Origin: Limnohabitans sp.
GTDB lineage: Bacteria > Pseudomonadota > Gammaproteobacteria > Burkholderiales > Burkholderiaceae_C
Direction of reading: 5' to 3'
Assembly: GCF_023910625.1 (NCBI RefSeq)
Contig: NZ_JAAVVW010000002.1
Span: forward strand, 124,001-188,000
Length of the DNA stretch: 64,000 bases
A model generated the notes under the pieces. The model was not told where the DNA came from. It searched no databases and saw nothing but the letters and a program-made list of their open reading frames with translations. Below, one piece after another: positions 50,879 through 61,013 of this stretch. Numbering within the stretch: position 1 is the stretch's first letter; the number at the start of each line of letters is the position of its first letter. The position numbers were made by a program, and so were the translations under genes.

Positions 50879-51940
50879 CTACTTGGCCGCAACTTTGGCA
50901 GCGGCCAAAGCGGGTTTGAGCAACTCGGGATAGTCTTTGGCCATGGGAGCACCATTGAGGGGTTTGTAAGCCCCCTGGTGACAGGTTGCGCAGTTCATCT
51001 TGGCCACATCCCCCGTGGGGCCCTTGCGGTGAGCGGGGAAGACTTCGGTCAAAGGTTCCATGAAGGTCAGGTTCAGGTCGCGCGCCATGCGGATACCATG
51101 CCAAGCCGTCACACGCTGTGGGGGGCTGATTTCCCAATTCTGGAATGACTGTGTGTTGTGGCAATAGGTGCAGTTCACGCCCAGCGCTGTCGACATGTGG
51201 GTCATCAGGCCATAGGTCCACTCGGCCTGCTTGATCGACTGCCGGTTGCCAGAGGGCAGCGCTGTGGGGCCATTGACCCGGATGTTTTGCTTGTCCAGCA
51301 AAAACGGGGTGAAAGGGTCATTGGGCAGCGAGGACAGGTTGACCACGTTGGAGGGCTCGTTTTGTCCGGCTTTGTCGCCTATGAAATTGGAGCCTTGTGG
51401 TTGGGGGTCAGACTTGAACCAGATCGCGCTGGGCACCGGCTCACCCCGGTGGCAGGTGTAGCAGGTCACGCCGGTTTGGGCAACGTGCGGCTGCCAGTCG
51501 GCGTTGATGTGTTGTGTCATCTCCACCATGCGACGTGCCACCACCTTGGTGTACTTGCTGTCGTCTTCAAAATTGGGCAAGGCGTGGCAATAAGCGCAGC
51601 CTTCGTTGGGGGCCACCCAGTTGGTCATCGAGACCATCAGGCGGTTGAATTCGCCCACACTCAAGTTGCCCAGCACCTTGACATTTTTGTACACCTTCGA
51701 GGCCTTGGGACCCTCTGATCCAGGAGAGGGAATGACCGCAGGTGGCTGGTTCTTGTCGGTTTTGACTTCGAGCAAGCGGGCGTTGTAGACCTGCGCCATG
51801 CCGGTACCCCGATAGCCGCTTTGCACCGATTCGGGAATCGGCCTTTCGCAACCGGCCAACACCAGACCCGCCAGCAACAACCCCAGGCCCTTGAGCCATC
51901 GGCTGCCCCTTGTCGCGCAATTGGGTGTGTTCGTGCTCAT
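50879..51940 (-). CDS. pufC: reaction-centre tetraheme cytochrome c subunit
   Basis: 353-residue periplasmic cytochrome that reduces the special pair. A lipoprotein signal ends at LAGC (Cys31). Four heme motifs are visible in order: CAYCH, CYTCH, CTYCH and CATCH. Met ligands lie in helices such as [15 protein letters not shown] and [15 protein letters not shown]. Electron donors would be the HiPIP (hip at 9459-9785) and/or soluble cytochromes. It starts in the pufM stop. Confidence 0.97.
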   Translation of the reverse strand: MSTNTPNCATRGSRWLKGLGLLLAGLVLAGCERPIPESVQSGYRGTGMAQVYNARLLEVKTDKNQPPAVIPSPGSEGPKASKVYKNVKVLGNLSVGEFNRLMVSMTNWVAPNEGCAYCHALPNFEDDSKYTKVVARRMVEMTQHINADWQPHVAQTGVTCYTCHRGEPVPSAIWFKSDPQPQGSNFIGDKAGQNEPSNVVNLSSLPNDPFTPFLLDKQNIRVNGPTALPSGNRQSIKQAEWTYGLMTHMSTALGVNCTYCHNTQSFQNWEISPPQRVTAWHGIRMARDLNLTFMEPLTEVFPAHRKGPTGDVAKMNCATCHQGAYKPLNGAPMAKDYPELLKPALAAAKVAAK

Positions 51941-52914
51941 GGCTTGCCTCCAGTGCTCAGCGTGGGATCAACCACCGCCGGAAAAATCTCGGGATAAGGG
52001 GGTGCCACGCCATGCTTGATGGCCCACAGGTACCAGTTGTCCACCACCGTGCCGGTGAGCAAGATGCCAATGCCGCCCGTGATGGGACACAGCACGGCAA
52101 ACCACCAGGCCCAACGGTGGATCGATTCCATGGTGGCGTTGAAGCCCATGGTCCAGCGCCAGAACAAGGCTGCGCGCTCGGAGGCGGTGCCCCGATCGGT
52201 GATCTGCTCGATCTCGCGCTCACCACCGTAACGTGTCACGGCCAGGATGGTGGCACCGTGCATGGCAAACAACAGGGCAGAGCCATAGAGGAACACGATG
52301 GAAAGCGCGTGGAAGGGGTTATAGAACAAGTTGCCGTAGCGCAACGAGAAGGCCGCCGTCCAGTCCAGGTGGGAAAAGATGCCGTAGGGCACGGCCTCAC
52401 CCCATGAACCCATCAGGATGGGGCGGAACAAACCCAGCACCAAAAACAACCAAATGGCCGCGGCAAATGCCCAAGCAATGTGCAGGCCCATGCCCAGTTC
52501 GACCGCGCGGCGGTAAGTGCGGGCCCACCAGAACATGATGGAAGCAGTGAGGAACAGGCCCACGATCAGGAACCAGCCGCCCTGGTTGAGCGGGGGCATG
52601 CTCAAGCCATAACTTGGCGGTGGTGGCTCCAGCGACAGCCAGAACAACTGGCGCACGAACTGGATCGGGTCGTAGTTGACCGAGGCCAGCATGTTCATGC
52701 CGATCAGGGTAAAGGCGATCAAGCCGCACACGAGCGAGGCCAAGCCCAGCCCCCCCAGGTAAATCGGACCCAATTGGGCGTTGCCCAGCTTGCCGATCCA
52801 GTAATTGATCACGGGTTGCCCGGTGCGCGGACTGTTGCCGTGACCCAGCTCCACTCCGTGGTGGACCGGACCCACAGCTTGCACCGTGGTGAACAGGTTT
52901 TGATAGTCGGCCAT
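51937..52914 (-). CDS. pufM: reaction-centre M subunit
   Basis: 325-residue five-span protein that with PufL binds the special pair, bacteriopheophytin, QA and the iron. Typical segments are [40 protein letters not shown], the special-pair His and Tyr210-type region [16 protein letters not shown], and [15 protein letters not shown]. It follows pufL by 49 bp and overlaps pufC by four bases. Confidence 0.98.
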   Translation of the reverse strand: MADYQNLFTTVQAVGPVHHGVELGHGNSPRTGQPVINYWIGKLGNAQLGPIYLGGLGLASLVCGLIAFTLIGMNMLASVNYDPIQFVRQLFWLSLEPPPPSYGLSMPPLNQGGWFLIVGLFLTASIMFWWARTYRRAVELGMGLHIAWAFAAAIWLFLVLGLFRPILMGSWGEAVPYGIFSHLDWTAAFSLRYGNLFYNPFHALSIVFLYGSALLFAMHGATILAVTRYGGEREIEQITDRGTASERAALFWRWTMGFNATMESIHRWAWWFAVLCPITGGIGILLTGTVVDNWYLWAIKHGVAPPYPEIFPAVVDPTLSTGGKP

Positions 52915-52963
52915 TTGCGGTACTCCTCAAATCTTCAGGTTCGGACGGGTTGAGCCATCCGAC

Positions 52964-53800
52964 TCAAACGGGCCACTGGGACCAGATCGGCAGGTTCAGC
53001 CACCAACTCCACCACTCGGGCCAGCCACGGCTCCAGAAGGGGCCACTGAGCACGATGCACAGCGCGCTGAACAAGACAGCCGCCAGCGCCAGAAACAGGC
53101 CAACCCGGTGGATGCCCAATGTGCCCACCGAATAACCGATGAAATCCCGGAAAAAGGTGTCCTCATGCTCTGGGGTTTTGACCACTTGTCCAGGCTGTGG
53201 ATTGGTGGAAGAAAGCACCAGCCCTCCGTGCAAGGACAAGGCAAAAACGCTGGCAAAGAAGAAACTCACGGCGATCATGTGCGCCGGGTTGTAATGAAAG
53301 TGCAGGTACTGGTAGCCCACGTTCGAGACCCAGTCCAGGTGGCTGAAAATGCCATACGGAAAGCCGTGGCCCCATGCCCCCATGAGCACAGGACGGATCA
53401 CCACCAAGGTGAAGTACGCAGAGATCGCCACCCCAAAAGCCACAGGCACATGAAAGCCCATGCCCAGCTTGCGGCAGATTTCGACCTCGCGCATCATCCA
53501 CGAGCCAAAGGCGCCAAGGGCACACACCGTGATGAGCTGCCACAGGCCGCCTTCCATCAGGGGCGCAAAACGCAAGCCGTACGACAAATCAGGCGGTGCG
53601 ATGCTGATTTGCCAAATGTTCCAGGTCGGGCCTTGTGAGGCACCCCACAAAATGAGCGCCGTGCCCAGGAACGAAAAGAAGAGGGTTGTGACGCCGAAGA
53701 AACCGACGTAAAAAGGTCCGACCCAAAAATCGAACAAATCACCACCCAGCAGGGTACCACCGCGAACACGGTACTTTTTCTCAAAATTCAGCATGGCCAT
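52964..53800 (-). CDS. pufL: reaction-centre L subunit
   Basis: 278-residue five-span subunit. It begins [20 protein letters not shown]. The special-pair and accessory pigment region is [20 protein letters not shown] followed by FHYNPAHM, and the iron/QB region lies near [24 protein letters not shown] lies 7 bases before the ATG. It is separated from pufA by an 83-bp gap with a long hairpin. Confidence 0.98.
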   Translation of the reverse strand: MAMLNFEKKYRVRGGTLLGGDLFDFWVGPFYVGFFGVTTLFFSFLGTALILWGASQGPTWNIWQISIAPPDLSYGLRFAPLMEGGLWQLITVCALGAFGSWMMREVEICRKLGMGFHVPVAFGVAISAYFTLVVIRPVLMGAWGHGFPYGIFSHLDWVSNVGYQYLHFHYNPAHMIAVSFFFASVFALSLHGGLVLSSTNPQPGQVVKTPEHEDTFFRDFIGYSVGTLGIHRVGLFLALAAVLFSALCIVLSGPFWSRGWPEWWSWWLNLPIWSQWPV

Positions 53801-53829
53801 GGTTGGGTCCTCCTGCTTCAGTGGATGAA

Positions 53830-53867
53830 CAGGTGCTGCATTGAATCGGCTTCAATGACAGCACCTG
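53830..53867 (-). other. intercistronic RNA hairpin between pufA and pufL
   Basis: Long stem CAGGTGCTG-C-ATTGAA / TTCAAT-GA-CAGCACCTG around loop TCGGC, with no T-run after it. In Rhodobacter the pufA-pufL hairpin blocks 3'-5' decay and raises the pufBA to pufLM ratio; the same use is inferred. Confidence 0.8.
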
Positions 53868-53883
53868 GACGACAAGCCCTGGA

Positions 53884-54093
53884 TCAGGACTTGGGTGCGG
53901 GCAGCGATGCCACCGAAGCGGGCAGCGGCGAGTTTTGCGCCGATGCTGCTACAGGCTTTTTCGCGCCGTCGAGCCAGTTGAATTTGTTGGTGCTGAGCAA
54001 GATGAGGTGAATCATCGCGGCCAGGCCAAACAAGAAAATACCCTGCAGCACCATGGCACGCAAAGGGTCGTAAAGTCGCCAAATTCTCCACAT
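53884..54093 (-). CDS. pufA: LH1 alpha polypeptide
   Basis: 69-residue LH1 alpha chain. [20 protein letters not shown] is typical, the Mg-ligating His is in [17 protein letters not shown], and the C-terminal tail is extended and Ala/Pro/Ser-rich. A GGAG ribosome site precedes it. Unusually, the gene 10 bp upstream is not pufB but a 74-codon membrane protein gene. Confidence 0.95.
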   Translation of the reverse strand: MWRIWRLYDPLRAMVLQGIFLFGLAAMIHLILLSTNKFNWLDGAKKPVAASAQNSPLPASVASLPAPKS

Positions 54094-54103
54094 GGTGAAT
54101 CTC

Positions 54104-54328
54104 CTAAATGATGTGGGACATGAAGGTGTACACCGCAGCTTTCACCCCCTGACTCATGCTTTTGGCATCTTCTGCACCGGGCAACAAATCGCGCCAATGA
54201 ACGCCGACCAGCTTGGCCAGAACGACGACCACAAACAGACAAGCGAAACCAATGAGGAAGATGGACCAATACGCCGGTGACTCATCCGCACGCGAATGGT
54301 CCTCGTTGAGGTGGGTGGTGTTTTGCAT
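54104..54328 (-). CDS. 74-residue single-span membrane protein inserted between pufB and pufA
   Basis: Unrecognised gene on the coding strand of the puf operon. An acidic N-terminal tail of about 19 residues ([12 protein letters not shown]) leads to one span at about 21-42 ([20 protein letters not shown]), then [18 protein letters not shown] and a C-terminal amphipathic stretch ending [16 protein letters not shown] ribosome site lies 8 bases before the ATG. No His lies inside the span, so it should not bind bacteriochlorophyll as LH chains do. Size and single span recall PufX or PufQ, but I see no clear sequence match, and those genes lie after pufM or before pufB. An LH1-RC structural or quinone-channel subunit is a guess from location. 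Confidence 0.82.
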   Translation of the reverse strand: MQNTTHLNEDHSRADESPAYWSIFLIGFACLFVVVVLAKLVGVHWRDLLPGAEDAKSMSQGVKAAVYTFMSHII

Positions 54329-54354
54329 GACAGTGACTCCGTCAATCGATGGTT

Positions 54355-54380
54355 AAAAAAACAGGCTCTGAATCAGAACC
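54355..54380 (-). terminator. terminator-like hairpin overlapping the pufB stop
   Basis: On the minus strand GGTTCTGA-TTCAGAGCC folds to a 7-bp stem with a 3-nt loop, followed by TG and seven T. The stop codon of pufB lies in the stem. It has all marks of an intrinsic terminator or attenuator yet sits inside the puf operon, before the 74-codon gene. Confidence 0.65.
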
Positions 54381-54516
54381 AGGGACGCCACGCCCAGACC
54401 AGGATGTGGGCCAGCACAGCAACTGCTGTAAAGCCCACGGTGCCCTGCATCCAGTAGTGGTGGAACTCCTGGGCTTCCTCATCGGTGAGTCCGGAAATTG
54501 ATGTCTTGGTGGACAT
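54373..54516 (-). CDS. pufB: LH1 beta polypeptide
   Basis: 47-residue LH1 beta chain in a frame too short for most gene callers. It reads [20 protein letters not shown], then [20 protein letters not shown] and ends WAWRPWF. The conserved GLT-x-x-EAQEFH and the Mg-ligating His 37 in LAHIL are all present. AGGAG lies 6 bases upstream. It follows bchZ by 143 bp. Confidence 0.95.
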   Translation of the reverse strand: MSTKTSISGLTDEEAQEFHHYWMQGTVGFTAVAVLAHILVWAWRPWF

Positions 54517-54528
54517 GTTTTGCTCCTG

Positions 54529-54621
54529 TTAACGAGGCCTTGCGACCCGGGTTGCGCACAGCCCGCGCAGATGGGCATCCGCAGCCAACGGCCACGACAT
54601 CCTGGGCAAGGCACCGAGCAT
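54529..54621 (-). other. 30-codon open frame ahead of pufB
   Basis: It starts MLGALPRMSWPLAAD and ends with TAA 12 bases before the pufB ATG. It contains LRGLC, while the comparable frame before pucB contains LRALC, with mostly third-base differences. This is a weak hint of a shared leader; it may be chance. Confidence 0.2.
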
Positions 54622-54659
54622 TGCGGCCCCTGCTGTTGTGTGTGTGCGGGTATGTGAGC

Positions 54660-56186
54660 TCATGCTGCCACCCCCAGTCCCAGTTCGCGGCTGGCCGCGT
54701 TCACATGGGCCTCAGTCACTTCGTTTTGGCCTTGTGCCTGCGACAGTTGCTCGGCCTGATCGCGCAAACGCTTGGCCGCAGAAATCTGCACCAGCACCGG
54801 TTGGCTTTGCACCACATCGCGCAAACGCTGTTGGGCCGGCTCTTGCCAGCTCGCGTTGGGAGCGATCACGCCCCGCGCCTGCGTGGCTTCGACCTTGTCC
54901 ATGTCGGTGCCCAAGGGCAAGATGTGGAACAACGCATCAAACAGTGCGTTGCACACCTCTTGCACCACATAGCTGGCACCGCTGTAACCCATGAAGGGGG
55001 TGCCGGTGTGGCGGCGGATGATGGCACCGGGAAATGACGCCGGAATGAAGGCCGCGCGCATCGGGCTGCCACCCGAGATCTCGCTCAGGTACATGCGTTC
55101 GTTGTAGCTGCCGAACATGATCAGCGGCGTCTGGGTTTTGACCATTTCACGCACGTTGGCGTTGTCGGTTTTGGTGCCTGCGGTGCGTGACACGCTGAAG
55201 CGACAGGGCAAACCCATTTCGGTTTCTAGGAAGTTTTTGAGGCCGCGCGAATAGGTTTCACCGGCCACCACGGCAAAACTGGCAGTGGCAAAAAAGTCTT
55301 GTGTGACCGAGCGCCACAGGTCCCACATGGGTTTGAGGGTGGTGTGTTTTTCCCGCTCAATGAAGGGCTCGGGATCGAGGTGCAGCAGTTGGCCAAGTTT
55401 GCGCAGGAAGTTGGTGGTGCTGTGCAGACCAATCGGTGCTTGCAGGTAGGGTCGCTCCAGCGACTCGCAAAGCATGCGACCAAATTCGCGGTACATGCAG
55501 ATGTTCACATCGGCTTCGACCAGTCGAGATACATCGGCCAAGTGGCTGCCCAACGGAAAGACCATGTTGACCTCGGCCCCGATGCCTTGCACCAGTCGGC
55601 GAATTTCGGCCAAGTCGCTGGCACTGTTGAAGGTGCCGTAGCACGGTCCAATGATGTTGACACGAGGTTTTTCGCCCTCCGGGCGATCAGCAAAGGGTTT
55701 GCGTGCAGGCACTTTACGCAGACCGTATTCGCTCCACAGCCAGTACATGGCGCGGTTGGCACATTGCCACTGGTCTTCGTCGATGGTGCGCGGCAAAAAG
55801 CGGGCGATGTTGGTGCCCTCGGGCGTCACGCCGCCGCCAATCATCTCGGCGATCGAGCCGGTCACCACCACAGCGGGCAACTCAGGGTCGAGTGTGGCGT
55901 GGGCTCGCTTCATGGCACCTTCGGTTCCTTCGCGGCCAAGCTGTTCTTCGGCGAGACCGGTCACCACAATCGGCAACTCGTGGGGGGGCAGCGCATCGGT
56001 GTAATGCAATACCGAGGTCACCGGCAGGTTTTCGCAACCCACCGGACCATCGATCACCACTTGCAAACCCTTGATGGCGGTGAACACATACACCGCGCCC
56101 CAGTAGCCGCCTGCGCGGTCATGGTCAAGGATGAGCGGTGACTTGGGCGTGGCCGTGGTGGGTGTGGTTGGAGACGTTTGGTTCAT
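54660..56186 (-). CDS. bchZ: chlorophyllide a reductase subunit Z
   Basis: NifK-like subunit of 508 residues of chlorophyllide a oxidoreductase, which reduces ring B to the bacteriochlorin. It shows [33 protein letters not shown] (cluster Cys) and [13 protein letters not shown]. It starts in the bchY stop and is the last bch gene before puf. Confidence 0.97.
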   Translation of the reverse strand: MNQTSPTTPTTATPKSPLILDHDRAGGYWGAVYVFTAIKGLQVVIDGPVGCENLPVTSVLHYTDALPPHELPIVVTGLAEEQLGREGTEGAMKRAHATLDPELPAVVVTGSIAEMIGGGVTPEGTNIARFLPRTIDEDQWQCANRAMYWLWSEYGLRKVPARKPFADRPEGEKPRVNIIGPCYGTFNSASDLAEIRRLVQGIGAEVNMVFPLGSHLADVSRLVEADVNICMYREFGRMLCESLERPYLQAPIGLHSTTNFLRKLGQLLHLDPEPFIEREKHTTLKPMWDLWRSVTQDFFATASFAVVAGETYSRGLKNFLETEMGLPCRFSVSRTAGTKTDNANVREMVKTQTPLIMFGSYNERMYLSEISGGSPMRAAFIPASFPGAIIRRHTGTPFMGYSGASYVVQEVCNALFDALFHILPLGTDMDKVEATQARGVIAPNASWQEPAQQRLRDVVQSQPVLVQISAAKRLRDQAEQLSQAQGQNEVTEAHVNAASRELGLGVAA

Positions 56187-57736
56187 GAACCCATCTCCTC
56201 GGCTTTGCGTTTTTTCAGCAACTTTTCAATTTGGCGACGGGTTTCGGCCTTGAACTCGGGACGGTCTTTGGGCACCGACTCCCACACCCCTGCGGCGTGG
56301 CCAGCGCCCACATCACCAAAAAAATCCTTCATGGCGTCAAAGCGAGCCTGGTTGCCCATGGCCGCTTGCACCACTTGCACCAGAGAACCCGCACCGGCTA
56401 CACCCATCAAGGGACGCGCTGAAATCAGATTGGTGAAATACAAGGAGGGCACGCTGTTTTGCTTGGCGATCTGCACCACCGGCGTGGTGCCAATGGCCAG
56501 TTGTGGCCGGTACTCGTACATGGCATTGAGGTCTTGCTCCAGCGAGGCGCGCATTTGCACCTGCACGCCTTTGGCTTTGAGCCATGCAATGTCGTGCGCA
56601 TTCCACTCGGTCGCAGGGCAGGCCGAGCCCACATAGCGCACGTCGGCACCGCACTCGATGAGCAAGCGGCCCACCAGCAATTCGGAGCCTTCATAGCCGC
56701 TCAAGGTGATGCGGCCTGCTATCGGTTTTTGCATCAAGAGGCCGCGCATTTGCGTGAGCGCCTGGTTGCGCGCCAAGTCGATCTGCGACTGGGCGATGCC
56801 TGCGGCCTGGCCAATGTTTTGCAGCCAGTCTTGCGTGCCTTCGAGGCCCACCGGGGCCGAACCCACCACGGGGCGACCAGCGGCCTTGAACTCGCGCACG
56901 CTGGCGGTGTAAAACGGATGGATGGCAGCGGCCACTGAGCAGTCGAGCGCGGCATACAGCTCGCGCCATTCGCGGGTGGGCACCACCGGGCCTGCAGCCA
57001 AGCCCATGGGGGCCAGCATCTGACCGATGATGACCGGGTCAGCCGGGAACATCTCGCCGAGCAAAGCCACTGTGGGCAACGCCCCTCGGCCTGCGCGGGG
57101 AGCGGCCACCGGGCCGCTCATGATTTCCTCGCGGGCGTACTTGAGCATGGCTCCGGCCAGCACGTCTTTGGCCTCGGCATGGGTGGGCACACCAAAGCCC
57201 GGCACATCGATGCCGATGATGCGCACGCCATTGATCTCTTTGGGCAACAGCTGCAGTGGCACACCGCTGGCTGTGGGCACACACAGGTTGATGATGACGA
57301 CGGTGTCGACCTTGTCGGGGTCGGCCTCGGCATGGACCGCTTCGCGGATGTCCTCGAACAGCTTGCCGGTGACGAGTGACTCGGAGTTGAAGGGCACATA
57401 ACCCACGCTGCGACGCGCACCATAAAAATGCGAGGTGAAGGTCAGGCCATACACGCAGCAGGCCGAACCTGACAGCACGGTGGCCGTGCGCTTCATGCGC
57501 AAACCCACGCGCAGAGAACCAAAAGCCGGGCACATGCTTTGGGGCTGGTCGTGCGGGCCAGCATCGGGCTGGCGCGGGTAGTCGCGGGCGTATTGGTCGA
57601 GCACTTCGGATTTGCCCGCCTCTTTGGCAGCAGCCACCATGGCTTCGGTGCCCGCGTGGCAGCCCAGGCCATCGCCCTGCAGGCCGGCCGTGTTCGCAGC
57701 TTTCGGACTGGGGTGGATCGGGATGGTGCGTGTCAT
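56183..57736 (-). CDS. bchY: chlorophyllide a reductase subunit Y
   Basis: NifD-like subunit of 517 residues. Cluster cysteines are in [39 protein letters not shown] and [12 protein letters not shown]. The ATG at 57736, with AGGA 8 bases upstream, is preferred to an in-frame upstream start 11 codons earlier. It lies 33 bp after bchX. Confidence 0.97.
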   Translation of the reverse strand: MTRTIPIHPSPKAANTAGLQGDGLGCHAGTEAMVAAAKEAGKSEVLDQYARDYPRQPDAGPHDQPQSMCPAFGSLRVGLRMKRTATVLSGSACCVYGLTFTSHFYGARRSVGYVPFNSESLVTGKLFEDIREAVHAEADPDKVDTVVIINLCVPTASGVPLQLLPKEINGVRIIGIDVPGFGVPTHAEAKDVLAGAMLKYAREEIMSGPVAAPRAGRGALPTVALLGEMFPADPVIIGQMLAPMGLAAGPVVPTREWRELYAALDCSVAAAIHPFYTASVREFKAAGRPVVGSAPVGLEGTQDWLQNIGQAAGIAQSQIDLARNQALTQMRGLLMQKPIAGRITLSGYEGSELLVGRLLIECGADVRYVGSACPATEWNAHDIAWLKAKGVQVQMRASLEQDLNAMYEYRPQLAIGTTPVVQIAKQNSVPSLYFTNLISARPLMGVAGAGSLVQVVQAAMGNQARFDAMKDFFGDVGAGHAAGVWESVPKDRPEFKAETRRQIEKLLKKRKAEEMGS

Positions 57737-57769
57737 GGCCTGTTCCTGTGGGTATGTCGGCGACGGCAT

Positions 57770-58777
57770 TCAGGCCGCGTCGTAGACGACTTCCAGCGAA
57801 GGCTTGATGGCTTCGTGCTTGCCCACCATGTCGAACACGGTTGCGGGCTCTAGCACCACGTTGCGGCCCACCACGTCGGCACTGAAAAGACCCAGCAATT
57901 GGTCTTGCGTTTGGGGCTTAGGACGCTGGGGCGGTGCTTCAGCCACGTTTTTGGCCAGCTCGGCAAACAGTGGGCCCCACTCGCCATCGGGGCGGCCAAT
58001 GATTTCGTAGCTGGCACTTTTGCGACGGATGTCTTCGTTGGCCGGGATCGCGGCCAGCACCGGGATGCCCGCATTTTGCGCAAAGGTCTGTGCCTCGCCC
58101 GTGCCGTCGTCCTTGTTGATGACCATGCCCGCCACGCCAACGTTGCCGCCGAGCTTACGGAAATACTCCACGGCGCTGCACACGTTGTTGGCCACATAAA
58201 GCGACTGCAAGTCGTTGCTGGCGACCACAATGACTTTTTGGCACATGTCGCGGGCAATCGGCAGGCCGAAACCGCCGCACACCACGTCGCCCAGAAAGTC
58301 GAGCAGGACGTAGTCAAAGCCCCAATCGTGAAAGCCGAGTTTTTCGAGCGTCTCAAAGCCATGGATGATGCCGCGACCACCGCAACCGCGACCGACTTCG
58401 GGGCCACCCAATTCCATGGCGAACACGCCATCGCGCTTGAAGCAGACATCGCCAATGCTCACCGCCTGACCGGAGAGCTTCAGGCGCGAAGATGTTTCGA
58501 TGATGGTGGGGCAAGCCTTGCCACCAAACAGCAAGCTGGTGGTGTCGCTTTTGGGGTCACAACCGATCAGCAGGACTTTTTTGCCTTGCTGAGCCATCAT
58601 GTAAGACAGGTTGGCCAGTGTGAAGCTTTTGCCAATGCCGCCTTTGCCATAAATGGCAATGATTTGCGTCTCTTTGGTCACTTCGGCGGTGCTCACGGCA
58701 TCGGGTTCGATGTCGGCCTCGCGGCGCAGGACTTCCACAAATTTGATGGGCTGGGTGGTAGCGGTATCGGTGTTCAT
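57770..58777 (-). CDS. bchX: chlorophyllide a reductase iron protein X
   Basis: NifH-like ATP-dependent reductase of 335 residues feeding BchYZ. The P-loop is [16 protein letters not shown], near residue 45. Cluster cysteines are in GPEVGRGCGGRGI and [14 protein letters not shown]. The ATG at 58777 overlaps the bchC stop; a TTG five codons upstream is less likely. Confidence 0.98.
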   Translation of the reverse strand: MNTDTATTQPIKFVEVLRREADIEPDAVSTAEVTKETQIIAIYGKGGIGKSFTLANLSYMMAQQGKKVLLIGCDPKSDTTSLLFGGKACPTIIETSSRLKLSGQAVSIGDVCFKRDGVFAMELGGPEVGRGCGGRGIIHGFETLEKLGFHDWGFDYVLLDFLGDVVCGGFGLPIARDMCQKVIVVASNDLQSLYVANNVCSAVEYFRKLGGNVGVAGMVINKDDGTGEAQTFAQNAGIPVLAAIPANEDIRRKSASYEIIGRPDGEWGPLFAELAKNVAEAPPQRPKPQTQDQLLGLFSADVVGRNVVLEPATVFDMVGKHEAIKPSLEVVYDAA

Positions 58778-59727
58778 GAGCAGGCACTCCAATCAAGGAT
58801 CATCTTGAGACAGCTCGCATCCCCGAAGGCGGTCTCGTAGGCAGAACCAGCAACTGTCGATGGCTGGGTGTGGGTGATCAAACCGTCAAGTGACAAGCGG
58901 CCGGTGTGCACCAGCTCGTTGACGGCCAACAAATCAGGCCGCTTCCACTCAGCAGCGATGCGCAGGCGAGCTTCGCGCATGAAGGCCGGGGCATAGGCAA
59001 AGGACAGGTCGTGTTTGTAAAAACCGGCCAATACCAATTCGCCCCCGGGGCGCAGGCGTTGGATCAGGCTGTTGAGCAAGCTGCCGTCGCCGCTGACGTC
59101 GTAAATCGTGCCGTAGTCGCGGCGCATGTCGTCTTGCGGCTGCATCACGGTGTAGCCCTCTGCGCCTGCGAAACGCTCGGTCTGGGTTTCCCACACGGTG
59201 GGGGCAGGCAGGCCTGCAGCCACCGTCAGGCGTGCCAGCAAGCGGCCCATCACGCCATGGCCGATGATGAGCTCGGGTGGGGCAAACGGGTCTTGCTGCC
59301 CCCCGCCAGACACCGCGTGGTAGGCGGTGGCGGCCAGCGCCAGCAGCACCGATTGCGCGCCCAGATGCTCGGCCACCGGCACCACTTTTTGTTCGGTGAC
59401 CACCAGCCGCGAAGCCGCGCCGCCAAACAGGCTCTTGACCCCGGTGAAGCAATTGGCCCCCGGCACAAACACGCGCTGACCGGCTTGCAGGCCCGAGTCA
59501 GTGGCAGCACGCACCACGCGGCCTACCGTCTCGTAACCTGGCACCAAGGGATAGCCCATGCCCGGAAAAGGCGGCATGCTGCCGTCCCAAAGCATGCGCT
59601 CGGTGCCGGTGCTGATGCCGCTGAACTCAACGGCCACCTCGATTTGACCGGCTTGCAAGGCGGGCAAGTCCAGCGCCTGCAAACTCAGTTGCTTGGGGCT
59701 GTTGAAAACGACGGCTTGTGATTTCAT
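58774..59727 (-). CDS. bchC: bacteriochlorophyllide a dehydrogenase
   Basis: NAD-dependent medium-chain dehydrogenase of 317 residues oxidising the 3-hydroxyethyl group to acetyl. It begins MKSQAVVFNSPKQLSLQALD and has SGISTGTERMLWDG, GMGYPLVPGYETVGRVV and a nucleotide site IIGHGVMGRLLARL. An ATG seven codons upstream (59748) is possible, but family proteins start at MK(ST)QAVVF. A PpsR-type site overlapping the crtF stop lies 28 bp upstream. Confidence 0.95.
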   Translation of the reverse strand: MKSQAVVFNSPKQLSLQALDLPALQAGQIEVAVEFSGISTGTERMLWDGSMPPFPGMGYPLVPGYETVGRVVRAATDSGLQAGQRVFVPGANCFTGVKSLFGGAASRLVVTEQKVVPVAEHLGAQSVLLALAATAYHAVSGGGQQDPFAPPELIIGHGVMGRLLARLTVAAGLPAPTVWETQTERFAGAEGYTVMQPQDDMRRDYGTIYDVSGDGSLLNSLIQRLRPGGELVLAGFYKHDLSFAYAPAFMREARLRIAAEWKRPDLLAVNELVHTGRLSLDGLITHTQPSTVAGSAYETAFGDASCLKMILDWSACS

Positions 59728-59755
59728 GATTGCATTTTTACCTGACATCTGAATA

Positions 59756-59773
59756 TGTCAAAGTTAATTGACA
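59756..59773 (-). promoter_or_regulatory. PpsR-type site in the bchC promoter, inside the crtF 3' end
   Basis: TGTCAAAGTTAATTGACA fits TGTCAA-N6-TTGACA exactly. It overlaps the last codons and stop of crtF, so bchC-X-Y-Z-puf can be started independently of crtEF. The minus-strand arm gives TTGACA as -35. Confidence 0.85.
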
Positions 59774-60981
59774 CATTTTTTCAAAACCAAGGGTAAACAC
59801 TGAGATTTACGCCCCACGAGAATGCGTGCATGAATGGGCATGGCGTTGGGCACTTGCTCCACATGCGAGAAACCCGCCTCTTGCATCATGTTTTGCAGCT
59901 CTTGCGGGGTGCGCAGCCGCCCTGCCCCCATGGCCAGGAGATAAAAGTGGAAGTAAGCGTCTACTGACGCCTGCGGCTGGCCGGCTTCGGCATCGGGTTG
60001 GGCCATAGGTTCAGCCAACAGCAAGACCCCGCCCACTGGCAGGGCTGCGTAGGCTTTTTGCAAAATCTGCTGCACCACGGCATCCGGGTGGTCGTGCGCC
60101 ACGCGCACCAGCGTGATCAGGTCGGCCCCCACGGGCAAGGGGTCGTCCAGAAAGCTGCCCGGATGCAAGCTCACGCGCTCGCTCAGGTCCCTGGCCTGCA
60201 GGCCTTCGCGGGCCAGCGCCAGCACTGGGGGCAGGTCGAACATCTTGAATTGCAGGTGCGGCGCATGCGCGGCCAGCTCGCGGACAAAGCGGCCCCGCCC
60301 CGCCCCCACATCGAGCACGCAGCGGTGCTCGTCAAAAAAGTAGGACGAGAGGATCTCCTGCACCACAAAGCCCTGCGAGGCCGCCATCAGCTCGGAGTAG
60401 CGGGTGAACTTGTCCACTTCGGCCTGGGGCATGGCGGCGGGTGCAGGCTGTTTGTGGGCATAGGGCCAGTACTTGGCCATACTGCCACTCCAAGCATTGC
60501 CCAAAAATTGCAGCGGGTCCTGCATGTCCTGGTAGAGCAAATGGTTGTGCTCAATCATCTGGGCAATGCCCTCGTGCTGAGCCAAGGGCACCCCCAGCGG
60601 ACCCAAGCCAAAACGTCCCTGGCTGCGGTGCTCCAGCAATCCCAGCGCCACGGCCGAGAGCAGCAAACGCTGCAACACCGCCGGGTCCAGGCCTGTGCGG
60701 CGAGCCAGTTCGCCCAGCTTGGCGGGGGCATGGTGCAAGGCGCGAAACAAGTCGAGCCGCACACAGCCGAGCAGCACTTGGCTGTGCACAAAACCGGCCA
60801 TCAGGTCGAACAGCTTGCGGGTACGGCGGCGCGTGAGCCAGCGGGTCAAAGGATTGCTCAGTGACCAACGGTACAAGCCTGGATGCGCATACCAATGCTC
60901 CAGACGTGCTTGCCAGGCGTCCTTGAAAGAAGTGGCGTCAGATCGGGCCTGCACGGCGGCCAAGTCGAGGGGCTGGGACAT
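59764..60981 (-). CDS. crtF: hydroxyneurosporene (1-hydroxycarotenoid) O-methyltransferase
   Basis: 405-residue SAM-dependent methyltransferase that makes the 1-methoxy end group. It has an N-terminal dimerisation/winged-helix region (ELARRTGLDPAVLQRLLLSA) and the SAM motif CVLDVGAGRGRFVRELAAH. The late LLLAEPMAQPDAEAGQPQA follows. It comes 32 bp after crtE. Confidence 0.95.
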   Translation of the reverse strand: MSQPLDLAAVQARSDATSFKDAWQARLEHWYAHPGLYRWSLSNPLTRWLTRRRTRKLFDLMAGFVHSQVLLGCVRLDLFRALHHAPAKLGELARRTGLDPAVLQRLLLSAVALGLLEHRSQGRFGLGPLGVPLAQHEGIAQMIEHNHLLYQDMQDPLQFLGNAWSGSMAKYWPYAHKQPAPAAMPQAEVDKFTRYSELMAASQGFVVQEILSSYFFDEHRCVLDVGAGRGRFVRELAAHAPHLQFKMFDLPPVLALAREGLQARDLSERVSLHPGSFLDDPLPVGADLITLVRVAHDHPDAVVQQILQKAYAALPVGGVLLLAEPMAQPDAEAGQPQASVDAYFHFYLLAMGAGRLRTPQELQNMMQEAGFSHVEQVPNAMPIHARILVGRKSQCLPLVLKKCVN

Positions 60982-61013
60982 GATGCTTCCTTTGCGGCTT
61001 GCAGGCTCGGCCG

